A stretch of DNA of 64,000 nucleotides from Pokkaliibacter plantistimulans (GCF_003194385.1 NZ_LAPT01000005.1:29828-93827); one strand, 5' to 3'. Positions 43,203 to 51,832 are shown, counted from the first letter of the stretch. Notes: generated by a model not told the origin, from the sequence alone. Numbers and translations: made by a program.

Positions 43203-44249
43203 TCAGGACATCGCTTCCATCACATCAACCTGCTGCCCACGAGCAGGAGTCCACTTACGTCTTAACTCCCGCGGACTCATATCCATCCATGCCCGCGTAA
43301 ATCGGCTCAGGCCATTCTGACTTTGAAATCCTAACTGGCTGCTCACCTTGATAAGAGGGATGTCCGGATTGGTGAATAACACTCGGGCACGATGGCGACG
43401 CACGTTTTCCAGCAAATCCTGAAACAACAGGTCTTCTTCTGACAACTTGCGCTGCAATGAACGGGGACTCATGTACAGCTGCGCCGCAACATACTCCAGA
43501 GTTACCTTCTTCTGCCCCAAGCCTTTAGCAATGATTAGCTTGACCTTCTGCCCCAGCGCCACGGGCGAGGAGTCTGAAATGAACCGCCGGAGCTCCTCAC
43601 CCTGCCCTTCAATGTAGGAATACAGTGGCTTGGTCGCCTCCTCCACACTGTAGCGCAGTGCTATCCGAAAACCATCGGCAATAACAGGAGCAGCAAAAAA
43701 CTCCTCATAGCGAGGGAACATAACCTTGTTGTAATGGACAACCTGAATAGGCTTGATAGGTGAGGCAGTCACAAACCGGCTCAAGGTAACAATGGTAGAC
43801 AGATTAGCGTCCACCAAGGCAGCAGAAATGCTGTCAAAATCCTGGTTGGGCACCAAGCCAATTTCTACATAGTCTGCAGTCTGCTCGATCACCACCTCAC
43901 CCAGATTACAGATACGATGAAAATTGTCACCATAGGCCTGCAATGCCTTGAGCAGATTGGACTGGGACAACACTTCCAAAGACAGACTGTTGAAGCTCAT
44001 GGGATGAAGATGGAGTCCCACCAACAGACCGAAGTCAGGATGAGTTTTTTCTACTTCCTTGCATAACAGCCTCAACCGTTCAGCATCCATCACTGCGGTT
44101 GGGCAACTGAGATCCTCTTCTTTCAGTTGGAAACGAGCAAAGAGTTCACTGGCATTTATCCCCAGGCTTAACAGTGTTCTGAATACACATGCAACCCAGG
44201 CTGAATTCACATATTCACGCATAGTTATTTGCCTAACTGTAAAATTCAT
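43203..44249 (-). CDS. AraC-family transcriptional regulator (Arabinose_bd-type N-terminus)
   Basis: A 348-residue regulator. The first 200 residues resemble the 'arabinose-binding' sensor of OruR/ArgR-like AraC proteins (LLVGLHLHPMSFNSLSLEVLSQSNLLKAL is characteristic). The C-terminal 90 residues form the two helix-turn-helix units (TLEYVAAQLYMSPRSLQRKL and PLIKVSSQLGFQSQNGLSRFTRAW MSPRELRR pattern). Effector and targets are unknown; no metabolic operon is adjacent, and the neighbours are a thioesterase and rsmC. Confidence 0.92.
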   Translation of the reverse strand: MNFTVRQITMREYVNSAWVACVFRTLLSLGINASELFARFQLKEEDLSCPTAVMDAERLRLLCKEVEKTHPDFGLLVGLHLHPMSFNSLSLEVLSQSNLLKALQAYGDNFHRICNLGEVVIEQTADYVEIGLVPNQDFDSISAALVDANLSTIVTLSRFVTASPIKPIQVVHYNKVMFPRYEEFFAAPVIADGFRIALRYSVEEATKPLYSYIEGQGEELRRFISDSSPVALGQKVKLIIAKGLGQKKVTLEYVAAQLYMSPRSLQRKLSEEDLLFQDLLENVRRHRARVLFTNPDIPLIKVSSQLGFQSQNGLSRFTRAWMDMSPRELRRKWTPARGQQVDVMEAMS

Positions 44250-44352
44250 CTTAGGCCAAATGTTGAGCCTTTCCTGGCGACCAGCCTCGTTACTTGATAT
44301 CCCATTGTTCTTCCCTGAACGCTGTCTAACACCGCAACATTGGCGTCAACTG

Positions 44353-45393
44353 CTACCCCCTAGCTGAATACACCTTGAACTTCGTTGTTTCAGCCACAAC
44401 GGCAACACGCTTGAACTGCTCCTGCAACCATCCTTCATAGGGAAGATGCGCGTTGGCGACCACTTCAAGCCAGCCGTCATACACGATCTTTTTTCGAGCC
44501 TGTGCAATCAGTTCGGTCACTGCCCGATAATCCGTCTTGATTCCCGTGTGAAACGGTGGATTACTCAGTACCACTTTGAATCGCCCCTCGATATCCGACC
44601 ACGCATTGCTCGGATACACCAGCGCTTCTATGCCATTTTGAGCCAGTGTGCGCTTGGCGCTTTCCAATGCCAAGGCACTCACATCAATTAATTCGACATC
44701 CAGCTGCGGATTTCGTCGTTTTGCAACTGCCCCAATAATGCCTGCTCCGCAGCCAAAGTCCAGAACACGACCTTGCTCAGGCAACTTCATATTGGGCAGT
44801 AATAATGCTGTACCCTCGTCTAATTCACCAAGACTGAATACGCCCGGTAGACTTACAACCTGCAATTCGGTGTCGTCCAGGACAACACTTGAATAATGCA
44901 ACCAAGTCTCGATATCAAAAACAGGAAACGCCCGATCCACTGTTACTCTGTATAGAGTACAGCGTCGCGCGTTGTCCAGTTTACTTAGCTCGATTTCATG
45001 GTCCTCGAGGAGGATCTTAGCCGCACTTTTCACGCCTTCCTGATGTTCTCCCACGATCCAGAGCTGCCGTCCTGTCTCCATATGACTTAACAGCATGCTT
45101 AACAGCATACGTGCTAGTTCTTTTGACTTGGGCCAATACAACAAAACATCAGCATTGTCTGGCAGCTCATTAACAACAGCAGCAAAATGGCTTTGAAAGC
45201 CTGCCAGCCGCAATTCGCTATGAACGCGAAAATCCTGCGAGAAAAAATGCAGAACCGTATCTGCGCTCCATTGTTGCCATACTCCTATCTCTGGAGCATT
45301 GACCACCAGCAGTGATGATGACGCTTCGAATACAGAAAGATTGCGAGAGATAACCTGGCTCACGGGCAACCAGGTACTTGCAGCTGAGTTCAT
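44353..45393 (-). CDS. rsmC: 16S rRNA (guanine(1207)-N2)-methyltransferase RsmC
   Basis: A 346-residue SAM-dependent methyltransferase with a degenerate N-terminal methyltransferase-like half (VLLYWPKSKELARMLLSML) and an active C-terminal half. The SAM motif VLDFGCGAGIIGAVAKRRNP and the catalytic LSNPPFHTGIKTDYRAVTELI identify RsmC/RlmG-type m2G enzymes; the fit to RsmC is better by length. It is transcribed away from the GlrR-controlled region at 45,400-45,990. Confidence 0.9.
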   Translation of the reverse strand: MNSAASTWLPVSQVISRNLSVFEASSSLLVVNAPEIGVWQQWSADTVLHFFSQDFRVHSELRLAGFQSHFAAVVNELPDNADVLLYWPKSKELARMLLSMLLSHMETGRQLWIVGEHQEGVKSAAKILLEDHEIELSKLDNARRCTLYRVTVDRAFPVFDIETWLHYSSVVLDDTELQVVSLPGVFSLGELDEGTALLLPNMKLPEQGRVLDFGCGAGIIGAVAKRRNPQLDVELIDVSALALESAKRTLAQNGIEALVYPSNAWSDIEGRFKVVLSNPPFHTGIKTDYRAVTELIAQARKKIVYDGWLEVVANAHLPYEGWLQEQFKRVAVVAETTKFKVYSARG

Positions 45394-45527
45394 TCAGTTT
45401 CCTGTCAACGGGGATAGCTTAATTGACAGCTGGTGAAGTCCATCAAAATAACCTCACCCGCTGCCTGAGCAGTATAACGGCGATACCTTGCATGTGCTGA
45501 ATTTATGACTAGTCGCTTTTAGCGGCG

Positions 45528-45545
45528 TGTCGCCATTTAATGACA
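45528..45545. promoter_or_regulatory. GlrR-type operator, site 1
   Basis: TGTC-N10-GACA, a perfect match to the palindrome bound by GlrR upstream of glmY in enterobacteria (spacer GCCATTTAAT). It is 217 bp upstream of the sigma-54-like promoter. A degenerate copy CGTC-N10-AACA lies at 45570-45587. Confidence 0.72.
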
Positions 45546-45647
45546 CTTTAAATGGCAGAAACTACTGGTCGTCGCAAATCAGCAACAACAGCAAAACCTC
45601 GTTGTTATTGCGACTAACTGAAATTATCAACATCCTTCAGTTAAAGA

Positions 45648-45665
45648 TGTCTCTATTTAGCGACA
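45648..45665. promoter_or_regulatory. GlrR-type operator, site 2
   Basis: TGTC-N10-GACA with spacer TCTATTTAGC, again a perfect match, 97 bp upstream of the promoter and 120 bp from site 1. An upstream-activator distance of roughly 100-200 bp is typical for sigma-54 activators. Confidence 0.74.
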
Positions 45666-45761
45666 CTTTCAGACCTCATCAGGAGGAATAACTTTCTCTC
45701 TCCTACTAAATCACACAAATAAAACATCTAAATCGTTGTTTTTATTGTGCTTTTAAAAAGA

Positions 45762-45777
45762 TGGCACGAGGTTTGAA
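45762..45777 (+). promoter_or_regulatory. Sigma-54-like promoter
   Basis: TGGCACGAGGTTTGAA: the -24 element TGGCACG is perfect, the spacing from GG to the -12 dinucleotide is ten bases, and the -12 element is TTTGA where consensus is TTTGC. Transcription would start near 45788. The DNA upstream is A/T-rich. The encoded GlrR-type activator 3.5 kb downstream has the GAFTGA loop needed for this promoter class. Confidence 0.65.
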
Positions 45778-45787
45778 ATATACCCTG

Positions 45788-45866
45788 TGACGCAACCGCA
45801 AATGCGGTGCTGGGCAAGAAGGCTTCATCCTAAACCGACTGCCACAGCCACCCCGGAAGCCTTTTT
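45788..45866 (+). ncRNA. Candidate small RNA in the glmY position
   Basis: About 80 bases from the predicted sigma-54 start to a T-run. There is a 5' stem ACCGC/GCGGT (45795-45799 and 45804-45808). AAGGCTTC (45819-45826) can pair with GAAGCCTT (45856-45863), followed by TTT. An alternative fold pairs GGCA (45813-45816) with TGCC (45840-45843). No open frame crosses it. It lies upstream of the glrK-like gene, as glmY does in E. coli, but I see no sequence resemblance to GlmY. It could equally be a 5' leader of the EF-hand gene. Confidence 0.42.
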
Positions 45867-45996
45867 GTCCAGCAGCGTCACACATTCTGCGATCATGCCT
45901 GTCGGCGAGCACTTATACAAAAGTAGCTCCTGCTCTGAGTGAGTCGGCAAGAGCGTGACAAGCAATGAACATTTGAAAGAACGTGAGAACTGCGCC

Positions 45997-46269
45997 ATGA
46001 CACGCACAGGTATTTATACAGGTGTTGGTATCCATCTGGTGGTTCTGGTCGCACTGCTGCTTCTGTTAATACCGTTTCGTCAGTCAGATGCCAGCACCGT
46101 GATTGAAGATCTCTTTTACCAGCTGGATAGTAATCACGATGAACAGTTACAGCCAGCAGAGGCTGCACAGCTGCCGGGTCTGAAAGCGGCGTTCTCACAA
46201 CTGGACAAAGACAACAGTAAAACCCTGGACCTTAGCGAGTTCAAGCAACTCAAGCAGCTTCGGTCTTGA
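45997..46269 (+). CDS. Membrane-anchored EF-hand protein
   Basis: A 90-residue protein from ATG 45997 (the frame is open to a GTG at 45955). An N-terminal hydrophobic helix at residues 9-27 anchors or exports it; the rest carries two EF-hand loops at residues 44-55 (D-S-N-H-D, Glu at position 12) and 70-81 (D-K-D-N-S, Glu at 12). The loop glycine at position 6 is replaced by Glu and Lys, so affinity may be modest. It lies downstream of the GlrR-type sites and sigma-54-like promoter. Calcium binding in the periplasm is inferred from the loops. Confidence 0.82.
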   Translation: MTRTGIYTGVGIHLVVLVALLLLLIPFRQSDASTVIEDLFYQLDSNHDEQLQPAEAAQLPGLKAAFSQLDKDNSKTLDLSEFKQLKQLRS

Positions 46270-46686
46270 GCGCAAAAGTGTTTTGACAAGTACTCCAGCC
46301 AGGGTTGGCACGAGTGTCAAATGATCCCACAGGAATGTGAGATCAGGCAGGAAGCCCAAACAGGGATGGATCTGACCTACGATTGTTCAGGACGTAAACA
46401 AGGAGAGACAAGCTCATCGTAGTGCTCACGTATTTGCTACGTCTGGATGCAGGATGCAGCGCCTCTGCATGAGGTGAGGAAAAGGACAGGCATTTCCAAT
46501 AAGGGAGCTCAGAGCAATGGATTGTCAGCACTGGTTTCTGTCAGGGAAGTAAAAGCCAGTTGCGAGCAGGAGGTGATATTCATCCAACATCACCAGCAGT
46601 TCACGGACGAACAGGTCAGGATGACCGCGTCAAGGATGTAGAGATCCAAGAAGGATCAGACCAGCCGCTATGGATAGAGGCTGGTT

Positions 46687-46774
46687 GGCATCTCCAGCAA
46701 GGTGTCCGGCCGCAATGCGTATTGCTTTCCCCTTCAGGATGAAAATGCATTACGTATGGCCGGGTTGCCTTTTT
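46687..46774 (+). terminator. Complex hairpin with T-run between the two EF-hand genes
   Basis: Outer stems GGCA/TGCC (46687-46690 and 46766-46769, approximately) and CCGGCC/GGCCGG (46706-46711 and 46758-46763) enclose a smaller hairpin GCAAT/ATTGC (46712-46725). TTTTTG follows at 46770. It probably ends a transcript coming from the first EF-hand gene or from a separate RNA. The 574-bp gap holds no convincing gene; TTGGCACGAG at 46303 looks like a second -24 element but has no matching -12. Confidence 0.6.
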
Positions 46775-46843
46775 GTCATGTATTACGACTCCTGGCAGTC
46801 GTGACAGAAAGCAGTAGAACCTCAGCTAAAGGACCCTGCACAG

Positions 46844-47062
46844 ATGAAGAAAATCAGTCTGCTTGCCTTGTGTCTGGTGGTTTCCGGTACGGCTAATGCC
46901 CTTGGAAACGAGGCATTCAATCAGGTCGATGAAGACCAGAACGGAACCATCAGTGTCAGCGAGGCCCAAATCAACGAAGCCCTCAGCCTCCAATTCGCCG
47001 AGCTGGATGTAAATCAAGACGGTGTTTTGAGTGCTGAAGAGTTTGCCAACTTTCAAAGTTAA
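46844..47062 (+). CDS. Secreted small EF-hand protein
   Basis: A 72-residue protein with a typical signal peptide (MKKISLLALCLVVSGTANA, cleavage after residue 19) and two canonical EF-hand loops: residues 29-40 (DEDQNGTISVSE) and 55-66 (DVNQDGVLSAEE), both with Asp at 1 and 3, Gly at 6 and Glu at 12. The mature periplasmic protein is little more than one EF-hand pair. AAAGGA lies 11 bases before the ATG. It is directly upstream of the sensor kinase gene (62 bp), which suggests a calcium or periplasmic input to that system. Confidence 0.87.
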   Translation: MKKISLLALCLVVSGTANALGNEAFNQVDEDQNGTISVSEAQINEALSLQFAELDVNQDGVLSAEEFANFQS

Positions 47063-47124
47063 GACTGCTTCGTACTCCTTATGGGTAAGAGCCACGATCT
47101 TAACCGACCATTGTCATTTTCATC

Positions 47125-48621
47125 ATGCTGACTAAGCTAAGGCATCCTCCCCGTCTCCTCACAGTGAACTTTCGCCCCTCGATGCCTGCCACGTCCACTA
47201 TTAGCCGTCACTGGCGCCCAAGAACACTACTCCAGCTCGTGTTGCTGGGTTTTGTATTGGTTACAGCACCTCTCCTGTACTTGATCTATGAAACCACCCA
47301 CTCATTAGACACTGTTGCCAGTCGGATGCAGCAGTACAGTCAGGAAGCATTGTCGACGACTCAAAGGGGTCAACAACTGGTCAGCCTCTCCATCGAATTG
47401 GAGCGCACGGCACGACAGTTCCAGGTCGTCCGAGCCGATAGCTTACACACCTTGTTTTCACAACAACTGGACCGCTTCAGGAACTTGCTGGAGCTACAAC
47501 ATCAGCAGGCAGATATTGGCGGCCTCTACCAGGAACTGGAACAACTGCTTGTCCCATTGCCTGACCTCGTGAGTGGCCAGGATACTGCCAGTGAGCTTGA
47601 TACTGTCTTGACCCAGATTGATAGCAAGACTGAACAGCTACGCGACAGCGTGGACAAACTGGTTAATCAGCGTCTCGATGAGCTTAACCACTTCAACGAA
47701 GACACCCGCACTCACCTGCTGCTTTCCTCAACCCTTCTACTCGCCCTCAGCTTGGTGCTGATGATCATGAGTGGTCTGGTCATTACCCGCCCTGTTCGCC
47801 GTCTGGAGAAAATGATCACACTGCTGGGAGAAGGTAAGGCACTTCCTTCCAATCGGATTGGAGGTCCGGCAGAGCTGGCTAATCTTGGCGGCAAACTGCA
47901 CTGGCTGGATCAGCAACTCGCATCTCTCGAACAGCAGAAAAAGCAATTTCTGCGACACATGTCACACGAACTCAAAACGCCACTTGCCAGCCTGCGCGAA
48001 GGCGCTGATCTATTGGGGGAAGGTGTACTGGGAGAGCTCAACACCTCGCAGCAGGAGGTTGTGGAGCTGATGCAATATAACAGCCAGCAACTACAGCGTC
48101 TGATAGAGCAACTGCTGGACTACAACATGCTCCATCAGAATTTGCCAATGGCAGTGAGTGCATGTGAACTGCCCACTCTCATCAAGGAAGTAGTCACACT
48201 GCATCAGCTGAGCGTGCAACAGAAGCAGATCCACCTGCAAACCCAGGGTGATGCTCTGAGCTGGCCAGTCGACAGGCACAAGTTGCAACGCTGCCTCGAC
48301 AATCTGATTTCCAATGCCATCAACTATGGCGCACGGGAAGGTCAGATATTGGTTGCCTGGCAAACTCTCAACAACCGACTGATCATTGATGTCGCCAATA
48401 CCGGGCAGACCATTGCGGCTGCGGAACGAGTTCGTATCTTTGAGCCCTTCTATCAGGGGCAGTCTCAACGCCTGGGTCCGTTGAAAGGTTCAGGGATCGG
48501 TTTGAGTGTCGCCAGAGACTGCATAGAAGCTCACGGCGGCAGCCTTACCTTGCACGATCTCCATGGCTTTGATGTATGCTTCCGTATCGAACTGCCAGAG
48601 TCTGAACACCTCGCGGTGTAA
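47125..48621 (+). CDS. glrK: GlrK/QseE-type sensor histidine kinase
   Basis: Membrane histidine kinase of 498 residues from the first ATG (alternative ATG at 47182, before the same first membrane helix). TM1 lies at about residues 36-57, then a helical periplasmic region of about 150 residues, TM2 at about 195-215, HAMP, a HisKA domain with phospho-acceptor His281 (FLRHMSHELKTPLASL), and a HATPase with N box NLISNAINYG and GSGIGLSVARD. The gene order kinase-lipoprotein-NtrC-type regulator matches glrK-qseG-glrR of enterobacteria, where GlrK/QseE drives the sigma-54 activator GlrR. Confidence 0.87.
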   Translation: MLTKLRHPPRLLTVNFRPSMPATSTISRHWRPRTLLQLVLLGFVLVTAPLLYLIYETTHSLDTVASRMQQYSQEALSTTQRGQQLVSLSIELERTARQFQVVRADSLHTLFSQQLDRFRNLLELQHQQADIGGLYQELEQLLVPLPDLVSGQDTASELDTVLTQIDSKTEQLRDSVDKLVNQRLDELNHFNEDTRTHLLLSSTLLLALSLVLMIMSGLVITRPVRRLEKMITLLGEGKALPSNRIGGPAELANLGGKLHWLDQQLASLEQQKKQFLRHMSHELKTPLASLREGADLLGEGVLGELNTSQQEVVELMQYNSQQLQRLIEQLLDYNMLHQNLPMAVSACELPTLIKEVVTLHQLSVQQKQIHLQTQGDALSWPVDRHKLQRCLDNLISNAINYGAREGQILVAWQTLNNRLIIDVANTGQTIAAAERVRIFEPFYQGQSQRLGPLKGSGIGLSVARDCIEAHGGSLTLHDLHGFDVCFRIELPESEHLAV

Positions 48622-48680
48622 TCTTCCTGACCGGCCCTGCGGCCGCTCCTCTCGGACTCAGCCCAGCAATGGACTAGACC

Positions 48681-49223
48681 ATGATTAACAAAGCCATCCC
48701 TCTGGTACTGAGCATGTTTGTGCTTGGTGGATGCCAGACCCTGCAACAGAACACGGCCAGTAGTGGTAGTGGCTGCCGATTAAGCGGTGCCGGAAGCAGC
48801 TGTGCAGCACAGGAAGTACAGCAACTGCTGCACATTCAACGCCAGCTCAATGCAATGACGTATGTCGAAAGAGAACGCTGGCTAAAGAAACAGGGCCAGA
48901 AACAGCCCTGGCCAGCGCCTGTACTGGCAGTTGTTGCCTACACTTCAACTGATGCTACGCTGGAGCAGCGACAAAAGGTCGCTGGCCTGATGCAAAAGCT
49001 GTCCCCGAATCTGAGCTATGACAGCCGCAGCCTGCTGAATCTGATGAGCGAGAGTAATCAGCAGCAGCTTGCATTGATCAGAATGCTGCAGAAGAGCCAG
49101 AAAAATAATGATCAGCTACAAAGCCAGATATCGGATCTTGAAGGCAAGATCAAAGCCCTTACTGCAATCGAGGAAAAACTGGCTCCCAATGAAGCCGTTG
49201 GCAGTGGCAATACCAAGCCCTGA
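48681..49223 (+). CDS. qseG: QseG-like lipoprotein
   Basis: A 180-residue lipoprotein with signal peptide and lipobox LGGC (Cys18). The mature part is helical and Gln-rich, with YVERERWLKKQGQ and a C-terminal coiled coil (QSQISDLEGKIKALTAIEEKL). In enterobacteria QseG (YfhG) is encoded between glrK and glrR and modulates the kinase from the outer membrane. The assignment here rests on lipoprotein architecture and position more than on sequence identity. Confidence 0.72.
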   Translation: MINKAIPLVLSMFVLGGCQTLQQNTASSGSGCRLSGAGSSCAAQEVQQLLHIQRQLNAMTYVERERWLKKQGQKQPWPAPVLAVVAYTSTDATLEQRQKVAGLMQKLSPNLSYDSRSLLNLMSESNQQQLALIRMLQKSQKNNDQLQSQISDLEGKIKALTAIEEKLAPNEAVGSGNTKP

Positions 49224-49263
49224 CAGCCCGCGCCATAACACTACTCATTTCGACACTTAACTC

Positions 49264-50628
49264 ATGAGCCTGAACGGACCAATACTTCTCGTCGACGACG
49301 ACCCCAGCCTGCTTAAGCTGCTCACAATGCGCCTTAATGCCAGTGGCTACGAGGTGATCAGCACCGAGCACCCTACGGAGGTCATGGGGCTGATTGAAAG
49401 CCGCCATCCACAGGTGGTGATTTCCGATCTGAAGATGGATGAGATGGATGGCCTGACCCTGTTTGGCCATATTCAAAAACGCCACCCCACGCTTCCCGTA
49501 ATATTATTGACCGCCCATGGATCCATTCCAGAGGCTGTCAGTGCAACCCAGCAAGGCGTATTCAGCTTCCTGACCAAACCCATTGATAAGAACGCCCTGC
49601 TGGAAACCCTTGAGAAAGCTTGTTCCCATTACAGCACCCCCGACGCCAGCGAAACCTGGCGTGCAGCCATCATCACGCAAAGTCCACTGATGGAAACACT
49701 GCTGGAGCAGGCAAAACGGGTAGCAGAGGCAGATGTCAGTATTTTAGTCAGTGGCGCCAGCGGTACCGGGAAGGAGTTGATGGCGCAAGCCATTCATCTG
49801 GCCAGCCCCCGTAACAAGAAACCCTTCATCGCGATCAACTGCGGTGCCTTACCTGAACAGCTGCTGGAGTCGGAACTCTTCGGCCACGTGAAGGGCGCCT
49901 TTACCGGCGCCGTTACCCATCATGAAGGGCTGTTTCAGGCTGCTCATGGTGGCACGCTGTTTCTGGATGAAATAGGCGACATGCCCTATCCGCTGCAGGT
50001 CAAACTGCTTCGCGCCCTGCAGGAACGGCAAATCCGCCCGCTGGGCAGCACCAAAGCCGTCGATATAGACGTCCGCATAGTGTCTGCCACCCATCGCAAC
50101 CTTAAGGCAGCCATCGAAGCCAAGGAGTTCCGCGAAGACCTGTTCTATCGGCTCAATGTCGTCAATCTGCGGCTGCCATCGCTACGTGAACGAGCGGAAG
50201 ATATCCCGTTACTTGCCCGCTACCTGCTGCAACGAGCAGCCAGCGGCCACAGAAGTTACGTCAAAGGCTTCTCTCCCGACGCCCTGGCCCTGTTGAGCTG
50301 TGCCTCCTGGCCCGGCAACGTACGGCAGCTGGTCAATGTCGTTGAACAGTGCGTCGCCCTGACCTCTACACCGATGATTACCGAGGGGCTGGTTTCTCAG
50401 GCGTTAGCCGAGCAGGCCGAGAGTTTCCCTTCATTCATCGAGGCAAGAAATCAGTTCGAGCGTAACTATCTCATCAAGGTGCTGAAGCTGACCGAAGGCT
50501 CGGCCAGCCAGGCAGCCAAAATTGCACAACGCAATCGCACTGACTTCTACAAACTACTGGCACGTCATAATCTGGAGCCTGCCGACTTCAAGCCGGGCGG
50601 AAGCCAGCATCAGCCATTGCCGGACTAG
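49264..50628 (+). CDS. glrR: GlrR/QseF-type sigma-54-dependent response regulator
   Basis: NtrC-family activator of 454 residues. The receiver domain has phospho-acceptor Asp55 (VVISDLKMDEMDG) and acidic pair Asp11-Asp13. The AAA+ domain has Walker A GASGTGKE (about 165), the sigma-54 contact loop GAFTGA (about 211-216), and LFLDEIGDM. The C-terminal Fis-type helix-turn-helix is around LKLTEGSASQAAKIAQRNRTDFYKLL. With its kinase upstream it is the likely ligand of the two TGTC-N10-GACA sites at 45528 and 45648. Confidence 0.92.
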   Translation: MSLNGPILLVDDDPSLLKLLTMRLNASGYEVISTEHPTEVMGLIESRHPQVVISDLKMDEMDGLTLFGHIQKRHPTLPVILLTAHGSIPEAVSATQQGVFSFLTKPIDKNALLETLEKACSHYSTPDASETWRAAIITQSPLMETLLEQAKRVAEADVSILVSGASGTGKELMAQAIHLASPRNKKPFIAINCGALPEQLLESELFGHVKGAFTGAVTHHEGLFQAAHGGTLFLDEIGDMPYPLQVKLLRALQERQIRPLGSTKAVDIDVRIVSATHRNLKAAIEAKEFREDLFYRLNVVNLRLPSLRERAEDIPLLARYLLQRAASGHRSYVKGFSPDALALLSCASWPGNVRQLVNVVEQCVALTSTPMITEGLVSQALAEQAESFPSFIEARNQFERNYLIKVLKLTEGSASQAAKIAQRNRTDFYKLLARHNLEPADFKPGGSQHQPLPD

Positions 50629-50656
50629 TCAGGAGGAGCGGAAAACAAGGAACATC

Positions 50657-50679
50657 AGCCCTTGCGGTTACCAAGGGCT
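50657..50679. terminator. Hairpin between glrR and hexR
   Basis: Stem AGCCCTTG/CAAGGGCT with a 7-base loop between convergent genes; no strong T-run on either side, so termination efficiency is uncertain. Confidence 0.5.
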
Positions 50680-50693
50680 AAAAGCAGGAGGAA

Positions 50694-51560
50694 TTAGTCT
50701 TCGCTGGGATAGCGAGTATCTTTCAAACTGTCTTTGATCTTCTTCAGATGGGCATGGAAATCAACCCCACGGCGCAAAATGACCCCTGTAGACAGTACGT
50801 CCAGCATCGCCAGATGCACGATGCGAGAACTCATCGGCATATAGATATCAGTATTCTCATCCGGTGAAACCGGTAACGACAGGGTACACTGCTTGGCCAA
50901 AGGAGAGTCAGGCGTGGTTATCCCCAGCACCGTCGCGCCTGTTTCACGCGCAATCTGGGCGATCTCTACCAGTTCACGAGTGCGCCCTGTATAGGAAATG
51001 ATGACGATCATATCCCCACGATGAGCCGCAGAAGACACCATGCGCATCATCAGCACATCGTCATAGGCGGAAACAGGAATGTTGAAACGGAAGAATTTAT
51101 GCTGTGCATCATATGCCACAGGACCAGATGCTCCCAGACCAAAGAACATGATCTGCTTGGCCTGGATCAGGTAATCCACCGCCTTGTTGATCATGGTTGG
51201 GTCCAGCCGCTGTCGGGTATGCTCAAGCGCCTGTACGGTGGCCGCGAAGATCTTGTTGACATACTCTTCCGGCCCGTCTTCCGATTCTACATTCTGCCCG
51301 ACATAAGGCGTGCCACTGGCTAGGCTTTGTGCCAGCTGCAACTTGAAATCGGGGAATCCTTTGGCACTAAAGCTACGACAAAAGCGGTTAACCGTAGGCT
51401 CGCTAACCCCCGCCGCCTGCGCCAGTGTAGCAATGCTGGCACGCGTCGCTGACTGCGGATCTTTGAGTATGACTTCAGCTACCTTACGCTCGGAGCGATT
51501 CAGAGACTCCAATCTGGATCGTATGGCTTCCAGCAGATTGGAAAAGTACGGGGAGTGCAT
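50694..51560 (-). CDS. hexR: HexR, RpiR-family regulator of central carbon metabolism
   Basis: A 288-residue regulator: N-terminal RpiR helix-turn-helix ([39 protein letters not shown]) and C-terminal sugar isomerase (SIS) domain ([40 protein letters not shown]) that in HexR binds KDPG. It is divergent from zwf-pgl-eda, the classic HexR target set, across a 345-bp region that holds a matching palindrome. Confidence 0.95.
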   Translation of the reverse strand: MHSPYFSNLLEAIRSRLESLNRSERKVAEVILKDPQSATRASIATLAQAAGVSEPTVNRFCRSFSAKGFPDFKLQLAQSLASGTPYVGQNVESEDGPEEYVNKIFAATVQALEHTRQRLDPTMINKAVDYLIQAKQIMFFGLGASGPVAYDAQHKFFRFNIPVSAYDDVLMMRMVSSAAHRGDMIVIISYTGRTRELVEIAQIARETGATVLGITTPDSPLAKQCTLSLPVSPDENTDIYMPMSSRIVHLAMLDVLSTGVILRRGVDFHAHLKKIKDSLKDTRYPSED

Positions 51561-51816
51561 GCTTGGCTTTACCTGCAGACAAGAGTTGAACGGCCTGTAC
51601 CACTAACTCTGTACCACGAAGGAACTTGATACGCTGCAATTCAAACCTATTCAGTAACTTTGATGAGCTTAAACCACGCAATTGCTGAATCGATTCTTCT
51701 TGCTGACAAGTACCCGCAGAGGACAACGAAATGACACAAAACTGCAAGGATAATACTCGCTGAAACAGTTTTTGACCACTTGGGGCAAGCGTCAAGTCTG
51801 GCTTTCAAATGTTTTT

Positions 51817-51832
51817 TTAGTAAAATTACTAA
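51817..51832. promoter_or_regulatory. HexR-type operator
   Basis: Palindrome TTAGTAA-AA-TTACTAA, close to the TGTARTW...WAYTACA-like HexR consensus of gammaproteobacteria. It sits about 20 bp upstream of the -35 of the proposed zwf promoter; a half-site AATTACTAC follows at 51887-51895 next to the predicted start of transcription. KDPG-released repression is the expected mode. Confidence 0.58.

Noticed and set aside
45788..45866. Cobalamin riboswitch (GCCAC-containing segment, with eutBC and B12 in mind)
   Set aside because: The B12-box elements and the long multi-stem aptamer are missing, and the downstream gene is an EF-hand protein unrelated to B12.
45893..46198. 101-residue frame on the minus strand over the EF-hand gene
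   Set aside because: Overlaps the EF-hand coding region and shows no signal or domain; the plus-strand EF-hand loops are unmistakable.
46301..46318. Second sigma-54 promoter
   Set aside because: The -24 half is good, but the dinucleotide ten bases after GG is AA, so it fails the -12 requirement; kept only as a curiosity of the spacer.
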